This document shows, piece after piece, positions 8,538 through 16,216 of a stretch of 64,000 nucleotides of DNA. The notes below the pieces were generated by a model that was not told the origin of the DNA, did no database searches, and worked only from the letters and a program-made list of their open reading frames with translations. Position numbers and translations under genes: made by a program. Source of the stretch: RCIO01 sp965232405 (lineage in GTDB: Bacteria > Pseudomonadota > Alphaproteobacteria > Rhizobiales > Rhizobiaceae); assembly GCA_965232405.1 (NCBI GenBank), contig OZ246966.1, forward strand, positions 1,612,001-1,676,000. Reading direction: 5' to 3'. The first letter of the stretch is position 1; every line of letters starts with the position of its first letter.

Positions 8538-8978
8538 TCAGGCCGCAGACTTGGCCGCTAGCTGCTCACGCGTGCGCTCGATCAGCTCGTTGATGTCGAC
8601 GATCGCCCGATCGACCTCTTCGCGCTGCTTCTCAAGCCGGCCGCGCTGGCGCTCGGACTTCTCCAGAACCACCTTGAGTTGGCGGATGTTGGAGCCTTCC
8701 GGGTCGTAGAGGTCGATCATCTGCTTGACCTCGCGCAGCGAGAAGCCAACACGGCGACCAAGCAGGATGAATTCCAGCCGGGTCTTGTCTGCCTTGCGGT
8801 AGAGCCGGGTTGCGCCCTGGCGGATCGGCCTGATCAGGCCTTTGTCCTCGTAAAAACGCAGGGCACGGAGCGTCACTCCGAACTCACGCGCCATATCTCC
8901 AATTCTGGTGAGGTCTTCGGTGCGGGATCCCGAAACACCACCAGCGGCCGGTGCGAGACCGGCTGAAGCGAAGTTCAT
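8538..8978 (-). CDS. MerR-family transcriptional regulator of acyl-CoA catabolism (LiuR-like)
   Basis: 146 residues from the second ATG at 8978, five bases after GAGG. The winged helix-turn-helix (about 25-90: TRIGDMAREFGVTLRALRFY, then EDKGLIRP) is followed by a helical dimerisation region (about 90-135, GRLEKQREEVDRAI) and a short Ala-rich tail with no Cys pair, so it is not a metal sensor of the usual MerR type. The absence of a large effector domain fits the LiuR/SoxR-like short group. It lies upstream of a perfect palindrome and the beta-oxidation genes, and is transcribed separately from them. The effector, probably an acyl- or enoyl-CoA, is inferred. Activator or repressor cannot be told from sequence. 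Confidence 0.88.
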   Translation of the reverse strand: MNFASAGLAPAAGGVSGSRTEDLTRIGDMAREFGVTLRALRFYEDKGLIRPIRQGATRLYRKADKTRLEFILLGRRVGFSLREVKQMIDLYDPEGSNIRQLKVVLEKSERQRGRLEKQREEVDRAIVDINELIERTREQLAAKSAA

Positions 8979-9411
8979 CATTTCCTCTTTTAATCCCCTT
9001 CAGGAACGCCTTGGGCCATTCCCGGCTACCGGATCAGTGGGGGCAAACAGGATCCGGGACAGTTTCGGTTGAAGTATGGCGGCTCACATGACCCACCGTT
9101 TCGATTGCGGCTCACATAGTGCGAACGCATTTATGTTGCAACTGCGAAGAAACGCCACAGATGCGCGCGAACCGAATTTGGCACTTGGTAAGTTTGGTTA
9201 ACGCCTTGTTTACCACGTTCGGGGAATGGTGAGCGCGTCGGTGTACTGTGGATATCCTGTCACGCGTTGGCCACGGTTTTCGTATCGAGAGGTCCGGTCG
9301 CGCAAAGCGCCCCGTGGCCAATACGGTCCAGTTTCCGGACTGACTCGCGCACGGCCCGACCTCTACTGAAGTTCCGGCGACCTGCCGGTCACGGCGGCGG
9401 ACAGGGGTACG
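8979..9411. other. 433-bp divergent intergenic region between merR and podJ
   Basis: No gene is seen. It must hold promoters for both flanking genes. Two features stand out. The 11-mer GCGGCTCACAT occurs twice, at 9079-9089 and 9107-9117 (28-bp offset). TTAACGCCTTGTTTA at 9198-9212 matches the CtrA pattern TTAA-N7-TTAA at 7 of 8 positions, about 200 bp before podJ. A GATTC (GANTC methylation site) falls just inside podJ at 9435-9439. Confidence 0.5.
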
Positions 9412-12400
9412 ATGAATAGCAAGCGGTCATATCTTGATTCAATCAATGCCGGGAGAAAACGGCGGCCGAATCCCTCGTTCCAGGACATGGACCGTACGCT
9501 CGCGCAGTTGGAGGGCAGGTCCGACACGAGACGCGAAAGCTGGGACGCGCCGCGCGCCCGCGAATTCCAGGCTCCGCGGCAGGACAGCCGCCGGCACTCG
9601 TTCGACACTCTGGCTCGCGACATGGAACGCGCACGCCAGCAGGAGGACAGCCTCGGTTCGGTTGGCCGCATCGCCAGTGAGCTTCAGGCGCTGCGCGAAG
9701 AATTGCGCCAGCAGATGGGCCAAGGTCTGCGCCGCGAATTCGATTCACTGAGATCTGACATCGAGCGCCTTCACTCAGTCGTGCCGTCCGCCAATCCGGC
9801 CGAGATCGGCGCCGAGTTCGAGCGGCTGTCGGATGCCGTGCGTTCGCTTTCGGAACGTTCGGACGACCGCAGTGTCAACATGCTGCGGCTGGAACTCGAA
9901 AAGGTGAGGAACGCGCTGGACGAACTGGCGCGCGAGGACACGCTGCGTTCGGTCGACCGCCGCTGGGATGATTTCGATCGCCGCTGGTCGAGCCTTGAGA
10001 ACAAGATAGACCAGGCGCCCAGCCGGGCGCAGTTCGAGCCGACATTCAAGGCACTCAACGCCCAGCTGGAGCATATCGGAAAGGCAATCGACAGCCTGCC
10101 GGAGTCGCTGTCGCTGCGCCCGCTGGAAGAAAAGCTGCGCGGGCTGGCCGGCACCGTGGACCAGTTCTCCAACAAATATGGCGCGCAGATGCCGGAGGCG
10201 TTCTCGATGATCGAGCAGCGTCTCGACGAGATCACGCGCGCCATCGCCGCATCTGCTTCGAGCGCCCAGGCACAGCCCTTCGACCCAGAACCCTTCGAGC
10301 GCATCGAGGCCCGTGTCTCGTCGCTGGCGCGACAGATCGAGGAACTTGCAGACGACCAGACCTCGGAACAGGTGATCGACAGGCTGAATGCGCTTTCGCA
10401 CCGGATCGAGGAAATCGCACAGCGCGTCGAGGTGCCGGAATCGGCCGTTGAAGTACTGGCCGAGCAGATCAGCTCCATCGCCGGCAAGCTGGAGGAAGAC
10501 CCCGCGCGCAACTATGCCGATGTCATCTTCCAGGGCATGGAAGACCGGTTTGCGCAGATTTCACAGATGCTGGAGCAGCGCCAGGGCGATGCGATCCAGC
10601 ATGGGCAGCAACTGTTCCGCGAGCTCGAACAGCGGCTGGAATCCGTTTCAAGCAAGATCGAGGCGCGCGAATCCGAAGCGGCGGCGTCCAACGCCGGCAT
10701 GATCGACGCAATGGAGCGGCGCTTTGCCGAACTCGCAGCGCATTTCGACGCAAGGCAGCCTGCCACGCAGGGCATCGAGACGTCGGGCCTGGAACAGCGG
10801 CTGGACGACATTTCGCGCCGGCTGGACAGCTCGGCGCAGCACGTCGCGGGCATCGATCCCGACCTTATCCGCAGCCTGGAATCGCAGGTGGCAGCACTGT
10901 CGGCGCATCTCGACAAGCCCGGCCAACCCTTGCCGGAGTTCGAAGACATCACGCCGCGCCTCGACCATATCGAACAGTCGCTCGCGCAGGGACGCGACGC
11001 GATGGTGGAAGCAGCGCGGCAGGCCGCTCAGGACGCGGTTACCAGCCTGCCCGCCGGAACGGATGGCGGCAACATGGCCGCGCTTTCGGCGGAACTGAAG
11101 GCTTTCGAACAATTGTCGCGCAAGTCCGACGAGCGCAATGCCAAGACTTTCGAAACGATCCACGACACGCTTCTGAAGATCGTCGACCGTCTCGGCACGC
11201 TGGAGCAACAGCGGGACAGGCCCGCGGCAGCCTCGTCGCCGATGATGGCGGCCACGCCGATGGCTGCGGCGGCTCCCACGTTCGCGACCGAGCCGGATGC
11301 GAAGCCGGAATTTCCGGCCGAGAACACGCCCTCGATCGAGGGCGATTATGACGATGCCGCCGAATTCGACAGGTTCGGGTCGCCGGAGGATCGCCAGGTG
11401 CGCTCCCCGGCGCAGGCCGCGGCGGCAGCGGCCCAGCATGCGATGGGCAAGGCCGAGGAAGAAGAGCCGGAGGAAGAAGGCGGCAAGCGCTCCATGTTCG
11501 GCGGGCTGACCCGCGCGCTGAGCGGCCGCAAGAAGGCAGCGGCCGCAACCGCCAAGTCAGAAGTCAAGAACGAACCAAAGCTCGATGAGCCGCTCGATCC
11601 GAGTGTCGCCAACGAGCCTCTGGAACCGGGTTCGGGCGCGCCCGACCTCAACGCAATCATGAAGCGCGTCCGCGACGAAAACGGCGAGGCGGGCCCGGCC
11701 AGCAGCATGGACGCCGCCAAATCCGACTTCATCGCTGCAGCGCGGCGCGCGGCCCAGGCCGCTGCCGCCGAGGCGGACGCCATGAAGCGCGGCGGCGATG
11801 GCAGCACCACCGGCCGCAAGATGAGTGTCGGCGGCATCTTCAAGGGCCGGACCAAGACCGCCGTCATGGCGGCTGCGGGCATCGTTGTTCTCATCGGTGC
11901 ATGGCAGCTTGGCGGCGCGCTTCTGGGTGGTGGCGGCAGTCCTTCAGGCAATGTCGCGGAAGCGCCGGTAACGCCGGAAGCCTCACAATCGCTCACAGCC
12001 CGGATGATGGACGAAGAAGAGATTTCGGACGGCACCTCTGCTCCGCGGATGATCGAGGACGAGCCTGCCGACATGGCCGAGGCCGGCGAGTTGATGATGC
12101 CGGCTGACGAGGTTATCGGCGACGACCCGGTAAAGGCCGAGCACCGCATGGCAATGACGGCCCCGCCTGCCGAGCCACTTGCTGCCGTGACACCGGAAAT
12201 GGACAGCGGCGAAACGGTGATGGACTTCATCGCCGCGCCCGCCGATGCCGGACCGGTTGCACTGCGTGAGGCGGCCGATGGTGGCGATCCGAAGGCGATG
12301 TTCGAGATCGGCAACCGCTACGCCGAAGGTCGCGGCGTCGATGCCGACCTGAAAAAGGCGGCCGAGTGGTATGAGCGCGCTGCGGAGCTGGAGTTCGCTC

Positions 12401-13083
12401 CGGCCGAATACCGCCTCGGCAACCTTTACGAGAAGGGCACCGGCGTTTCACGCGACATCGCGGCTGCGATGGACTGGTACGAGAGGGCGGCCAAGCAGGG
12501 CAATGCCAGCGCGATGCACAATCTGGCCGTGCTCTATGCAATGGGCGGCGACGGCGGCGATGCCGACAATGACCGGGCGGCACGCTGGTTCCTCGAAGCA
12601 GCCGAATTGGGCGTGACGGACAGCCAGTACAATCTCGGCATCCTGTCAGCCAAGGGCGCGGGCATGCCGCAAAGCCTGGAAGAGAGCTACAAGTGGTTTG
12701 CGCTGGTGGCCAAGACCGGCGACCGCGATGCGGCGACCAAGCGCGATGAAGTTGCCAAGGCGCTGCGTCCAGAGCAACTTGAAAAGGCCAAACAAGCCGC
12801 CGAACTGTGGAAGGCGCGTCCGGTCATTCCCGAGGCGAACGTGGCTGAGATCCCGGAGGAATGGACCGAGGGCGATGCGCAGACCGCCAGCGTCGATGTC
12901 GAGCAGGCTGTGCGCAACATTCAGGCCATCCTGAACAATAACGGGTACGACGCCGGACCGGCCGACGGGGTTATGGGCGCGAAGACGAAATCCGCGATCA
13001 TGGCCTTCCAGGCCGACAACGGAATGCAGGCCGACGGCGAAGTCGACGATGAACTTGTAAAGGCCCTGCTGGAACTCAACTGA
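9412..13083 (+). CDS. podJ: PodJ-like polar organelle development / localisation factor
   Basis: 1223 residues in the PodJ architecture. A long charged, Glu/Arg-rich coiled-coil cytoplasmic region (about 1-650) is followed by an acidic/Ala-Pro-rich linker (about 610-800), one transmembrane segment (816-838, AVMAAAGIVVLIGAWQLGG), then a periplasmic part with four Sel1-like repeats (about 958-1103, e.g. AMFEIGNRYAEGRGV) and a C-terminal peptidoglycan-binding domain (about 1166-1223, NNNGYDAGPADGVMG). In Caulobacter and Agrobacterium PodJ marks the new pole and recruits polarity proteins. The gene stands alone with its own promoter region, which has a CtrA-like near-match. Family assignment rests on domain order; the coiled coil itself diverges quickly. 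Confidence 0.88.
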   Translation: MNSKRSYLDSINAGRKRRPNPSFQDMDRTLAQLEGRSDTRRESWDAPRAREFQAPRQDSRRHSFDTLARDMERARQQEDSLGSVGRIASELQALREELRQQMGQGLRREFDSLRSDIERLHSVVPSANPAEIGAEFERLSDAVRSLSERSDDRSVNMLRLELEKVRNALDELAREDTLRSVDRRWDDFDRRWSSLENKIDQAPSRAQFEPTFKALNAQLEHIGKAIDSLPESLSLRPLEEKLRGLAGTVDQFSNKYGAQMPEAFSMIEQRLDEITRAIAASASSAQAQPFDPEPFERIEARVSSLARQIEELADDQTSEQVIDRLNALSHRIEEIAQRVEVPESAVEVLAEQISSIAGKLEEDPARNYADVIFQGMEDRFAQISQMLEQRQGDAIQHGQQLFRELEQRLESVSSKIEARESEAAASNAGMIDAMERRFAELAAHFDARQPATQGIETSGLEQRLDDISRRLDSSAQHVAGIDPDLIRSLESQVAALSAHLDKPGQPLPEFEDITPRLDHIEQSLAQGRDAMVEAARQAAQDAVTSLPAGTDGGNMAALSAELKAFEQLSRKSDERNAKTFETIHDTLLKIVDRLGTLEQQRDRPAAASSPMMAATPMAAAAPTFATEPDAKPEFPAENTPSIEGDYDDAAEFDRFGSPEDRQVRSPAQAAAAAAQHAMGKAEEEEPEEEGGKRSMFGGLTRALSGRKKAAAATAKSEVKNEPKLDEPLDPSVANEPLEPGSGAPDLNAIMKRVRDENGEAGPASSMDAAKSDFIAAARRAAQAAAAEADAMKRGGDGSTTGRKMSVGGIFKGRTKTAVMAAAGIVVLIGAWQLGGALLGGGGSPSGNVAEAPVTPEASQSLTARMMDEEEISDGTSAPRMIEDEPADMAEAGELMMPADEVIGDDPVKAEHRMAMTAPPAEPLAAVTPEMDSGETVMDFIAAPADAGPVALREAADGGDPKAMFEIGNRYAEGRGVDADLKKAAEWYERAAELEFAPAEYRLGNLYEKGTGVSRDIAAAMDWYERAAKQGNASAMHNLAVLYAMGGDGGDADNDRAARWFLEAAELGVTDSQYNLGILSAKGAGMPQSLEESYKWFALVAKTGDRDAATKRDEVAKALRPEQLEKAKQAAELWKARPVIPEANVAEIPEEWTEGDAQTASVDVEQAVRNIQAILNNNGYDAGPADGVMGAKTKSAIMAFQADNGMQADGEVDDELVKALLELN

Positions 13084-13301
13084 CCCGCCTCGACTGTCCG
13101 AAAGATCGGCCGGGCGAAGGATGGCCGCATCAGCGTTAGCCATTTGAATGGGTTACGTTTGACTTAGCCACATTGTCGGCGCAAGACGGACTGGTGGCCG
13201 ATGCAAATGGAATGCAAATGTCGGAAACGAACCACTAGTTTTTCTATCGCTTGCGGCGGGGACGGGTAGCCCGGCAAGCAGTGCGCAGACCGGGTGGACG
13301 G

Positions 13302-14225
13302 GTGAGCATTTACCTCCCGATAGCGGAAATGTCGGTGAACCTTCTGGTGCTGCTCGCAATGGGCGCCGCAGTCGGGTTCCTCTCAGGCATGTTCGGCGTC
13401 GGCGGCGGCTTCCTGATCACACCACTGCTGATCTTCTACAACATCCCTCCCGCGATCGCGGTTGCAACCGGCGCCAACCAGGTGATCGGCTCGTCGATCT
13501 CCGGTGCGATTGCGCATTTCAAACGCGGCACGGTGGACTTCAAACTGGGGACTGTCCTGCTGCTGGGCGGCTTCGCCGGATCGGCGGTCGGCGCCTATGT
13601 GTTCGCTTTGCTGAGACGGCTCGGCCAGCTCGACCTGTTCGTCTCGCTGCTCTACGTCGTCTTTCTCGGCACGGTGGGCGGGCTGATGCTGGTGGAGGCT
13701 GTGCGCGCGATACGGCGCTCGCGTGGCGGGGCGGCACCTACGCTCCGCAAACCCGGCCAGCATAACTGGATCCACAAACTGCCACTGAAGATGCGCTTTC
13801 GCGCATCCAAACTTTTCGTCAGCGCCATCCCGGTTGTGGCGCTGGGGGCGGGTATCGGTTTTCTGGCGGCGATCATGGGCGTTGGCGGCGGCTTCATCAT
13901 GGTGCCGGCGCTGATCTATCTGCTCAAGGTGCCAACCAATGTCGTTATCGGCACCTCGCTGTTCCAGATCATTTTCGTGACCGCCTTCACCACGGTGCTG
14001 CACGCCACCGCGAACCAGACGGTGGATATCGTGCTTGCCTTCCTGCTCATGGCGGGCGGGGTGGCCGGCGCACAGTATGGTGCGAAGGCCGGGCAGAGGC
14101 TGCGCGGCGAACAGTTGCGTGCGCTGCTGGCGCTGCTGGTTCTGGCCGTGGCGCTCAGGCTCGGTTTCGATCTCTTCGTGCGGCCTTCCAGCATCTACTC
14201 GCTGGCTCCGCTGCAGGGGGCTTGA
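13302..14225 (+). CDS. TauE/SafE family membrane protein (anion exporter)
   Basis: 307 residues from a GTG at 13302 (SIYLPIAEMSVNLLVLL); the ATG at 13251 would add 17 Arg-rich residues before a membrane helix and is less likely. The two-repeat fold is seen in GMFGVGGGFLITPLL (near 30-45) and GVGGGFIMVPALIYLL (near 195-210), with about eight hydrophobic segments. TauE/SafE proteins export sulfite, sulfoacetate or related organic anions across the inner membrane. The stop is 1 bp before the next gene, so it forms an operon with a TIGR02186 and a DUF3429 protein. The transported anion is unknown. The 218-bp gap upstream holds a short direct repeat ATGCAAATG at 13201 and 13212. Confidence 0.88.
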   Translation: MSIYLPIAEMSVNLLVLLAMGAAVGFLSGMFGVGGGFLITPLLIFYNIPPAIAVATGANQVIGSSISGAIAHFKRGTVDFKLGTVLLLGGFAGSAVGAYVFALLRRLGQLDLFVSLLYVVFLGTVGGLMLVEAVRAIRRSRGGAAPTLRKPGQHNWIHKLPLKMRFRASKLFVSAIPVVALGAGIGFLAAIMGVGGGFIMVPALIYLLKVPTNVVIGTSLFQIIFVTAFTTVLHATANQTVDIVLAFLLMAGGVAGAQYGAKAGQRLRGEQLRALLALLVLAVALRLGFDLFVRPSSIYSLAPLQGA

Positions 14226-14226
14226 G

Positions 14227-15015
14227 ATGATCGCGCGTTTGCTCATCATCCTTGTCAGCCTTCTTGCCGCAGCCGGACTGGCTCGCGCTCAGACCAACCT
14301 CGAAAATCTGGAGAGCATTCAGATCGGGCTTTCCACCGACCGGTTTTCGATCACCTCGGATTTCGGCGGCGCAGACCTGACGATCTTCGGAGCGCTTGAA
14401 AACATCGACCCGCTGGTCAGCCGGCAGGGGCGCTACGATGTGATCGTTGTTCTGGAAGGTCCGGCGCGGCCGATCGTGGTGTGGAAGAAGAGCCGGGTGC
14501 TTGGCATGTGGATCAACACGCACTCGGAGACCTTCGCGGCCGTGCCCGCCTCCTATTCGGTGGCCACGACCCGCGCCTTCCAGGACATCACCGACGTGAC
14601 GAGCTACAAGCAATTGTCGCTCGGCGCCGACAACATCCATCTGCAGCCGATCAACCCGGATGGATCTGCCAAGACCATCGAGGAATTTGCCGGCGCTCTG
14701 CGGGAGCGCAAACGTGCGAGCGGGCTTTATGCCGAGCGCGTCGGCGGGGTGGAGTTCCTATCGCAGAACCTGTTCCGCGCAACAGTGTCGCTGGCGCCGA
14801 ATGTGCCCGTGGGCACACACCGGGCGCGGGCGTTCCTGTTCAAGAACAGCGCCTTCATCAAGGAGACCTCGGTGCCGCTGGTCATCTTCAAGGCCGGTTT
14901 GGAGCAGTCGATCTTTCGCGCTGCACATCAGTACAGCCTGTTCTATGGCCTGTTTGCGGTGGCGCTTGCCATGCTGACCGGCTGGATGGGCAGCATCGTA
15001 TTCCGCAGGGAGTGA
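14227..15015 (+). CDS. TIGR02186 / Alph_Pro_TM family membrane-anchored protein
   Basis: 262 residues. An N-terminal signal peptide (about 1-21, LLIILVSLLAAAGLARAQ) leads a periplasmic beta-rich domain (IQIGLSTDRFSITSDFGG, DVIVVLEGPARPIVVWKK) and a C-terminal transmembrane helix (about 235-255, SLFYGLFAVALAMLTGWM). This is the alphaproteobacterial family TIGR02186 (Pfam Alph_Pro_TM), commonly found next to TauE/SafE genes, as here (1-bp gap). It may help the exporter recognise or release its anion, but no biochemical role is established that I know of. It is followed 4 bp later by a DUF3429 gene. Confidence 0.85.
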   Translation: MIARLLIILVSLLAAAGLARAQTNLENLESIQIGLSTDRFSITSDFGGADLTIFGALENIDPLVSRQGRYDVIVVLEGPARPIVVWKKSRVLGMWINTHSETFAAVPASYSVATTRAFQDITDVTSYKQLSLGADNIHLQPINPDGSAKTIEEFAGALRERKRASGLYAERVGGVEFLSQNLFRATVSLAPNVPVGTHRARAFLFKNSAFIKETSVPLVIFKAGLEQSIFRAAHQYSLFYGLFAVALAMLTGWMGSIVFRRE

Positions 15016-15019
15016 CATC

Positions 15020-15502
15020 GTGGCAGACGAGAACGACGCCGGGCAGGACAAGGCCACGACAAAGCCGGCATCGCAGACGGTCGCGGCGCGCCTCGGTTAC
15101 GCCGGGCTGATCCCTGCTATCGTGTTGTCGCTGTGGTTGTTCGGCATACCGGACGATCATCCGTGGCGGGACCAGACGGTCATGCTGCTGACCGGATATG
15201 CGGCCGTGGTGCTGTCCTATCTTGGCGGGATACGCTGGGGCATCACGCTGGTGGAGCCCGGCGAACACGCGCCAAACACGTTTGCCCTTTCGGTGTTGCC
15301 GGCGCTTGGTGGCTGGGCGGCATTGTTCGTGCCCCCGCCCTATTCCTTCGTGCTTCTGGCGGTCGCCTTCGCCGCGCATGGCGCGTGGGACACGCTGTCG
15401 GCGCAGCAAGGCAGGATACCGGACTGGTTTGCGAGGCTGCGGATGCAGCTCACTGCGGGCATCGTCGTCACCATGATTATCGCATTTGCCGGAACGGCCT
15501 AA
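15020..15502 (+). CDS. DUF3429 family membrane protein
   Basis: 160 residues from a GTG at 15020. A short polar N-terminus (about 1-25) precedes four or five hydrophobic segments: AGLIPAIVLSLWLFG, VMLLTGYAAVVLSYLGG, FALSVLPALGGWAALF, FVLLAVAFAAHGAW and LTAGIVVTMIIAFAG. The SYLGGIRWG and AHGAWD segments are typical of DUF3429, a family of small inner-membrane proteins without assigned function. It is probably cotranscribed with the TauE and TIGR02186 genes. Its last 4 bases overlap the stop of pdeM on the other strand. Confidence 0.85.
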   Translation: MADENDAGQDKATTKPASQTVAARLGYAGLIPAIVLSLWLFGIPDDHPWRDQTVMLLTGYAAVVLSYLGGIRWGITLVEPGEHAPNTFALSVLPALGGWAALFVPPPYSFVLLAVAFAAHGAWDTLSAQQGRIPDWFARLRMQLTAGIVVTMIIAFAGTA

Positions 15503-16212
15503 GCGCGCAGCGCCTTGCCCGAAATCGGATAGACGCCCTGACGGCCGAGCATGTAGGCCGTCACGCGCTCCAGCGCGAACAGGCCGGCATAGGCACGGTC
15601 GCGTATGTTGAGCGTGCCGGTGTAGGCGCCGAAGGCCGGCATGATGAGCCGGCTGCCGTCGCTGGCAAAGCAAGGCCGGCGGATCGAGCGGCCACGCCTG
15701 ACGATACGCGCGCCGGGATGCAGATGGCCGGCGATCTCGCCCTGCTGGACGCCGGGTTCCGGTTCGTGGCGGAAAACTAACGACCCGAAGGCCAGTTCCT
15801 GCACGCAGGCGCCGGGCAGATCATGCGGCGCTTCGGGGTCGTGATTGCCCGCAATCCAGTACCAGTCACGGCCCGCCATCATCGCCAGCAGCGCATCGCG
15901 GTAGAGTGGCGGCAGGCGCTCCGCACCTTCGGGATCGTGGAAGCTGTCGCCGAGGCTGACGACGATATCCGGGCAATGATGGTTGAGGACGGAGGCCAGC
16001 ATGCCGAGCGTAGAGGCCGTGTCGTAGGGCGGGGCGAACATGCCGCGACGCGCCAGCGACGATCCCTTTTCCAGATGCAGGTCCGAGACGACCAGCAGCG
16101 ACGGTTCGGGAAAAAACAGCGCGCCACGCGGGTCACAGATCGCCGTCTCGCCGGCAATTGTGAGCGACGCCGTTCGCATGTCCGGCTCCTCTACAGCCGC
16201 AGCAATGTTCAT
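15499..16212 (-). CDS. pdeM: Ligase-associated DNA damage response endonuclease PdeM
   Basis: 237 residues from the ATG at 16212; an upstream start at 16233 would overlap the helicase gene. The calcineurin-like metallophosphatase motifs appear in order: VVSDLHLEKG, SLGDSFHDPEG, WIAGNHDPE and AGHLHPGAR. They supply the two-metal site of an endonuclease. PdeM-family proteins (ligase-associated) travel with an Lhr-type helicase, an MBL-fold exonuclease and a LigC-type ligase, all present here. The gene starts 4 bp after the helicase stop, so the two are cotranscribed. A role in repair of crosslink-type damage such as that from cisplatin is known only by family association. Confidence 0.9.
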   Translation of the reverse strand: MNIAAAVEEPDMRTASLTIAGETAICDPRGALFFPEPSLLVVSDLHLEKGSSLARRGMFAPPYDTASTLGMLASVLNHHCPDIVVSLGDSFHDPEGAERLPPLYRDALLAMMAGRDWYWIAGNHDPEAPHDLPGACVQELAFGSLVFRHEPEPGVQQGEIAGHLHPGARIVRRGRSIRRPCFASDGSRLIMPAFGAYTGTLNIRDRAYAGLFALERVTAYMLGRQGVYPISGKALRA

Positions 16213-16216
16213 GACG

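Noticed and set aside
13153..13163. TTACGTTTGAC, a half-site of the MerR box upstream of the TauE gene
   Set aside because: The second arm is absent, so there is no palindrome.
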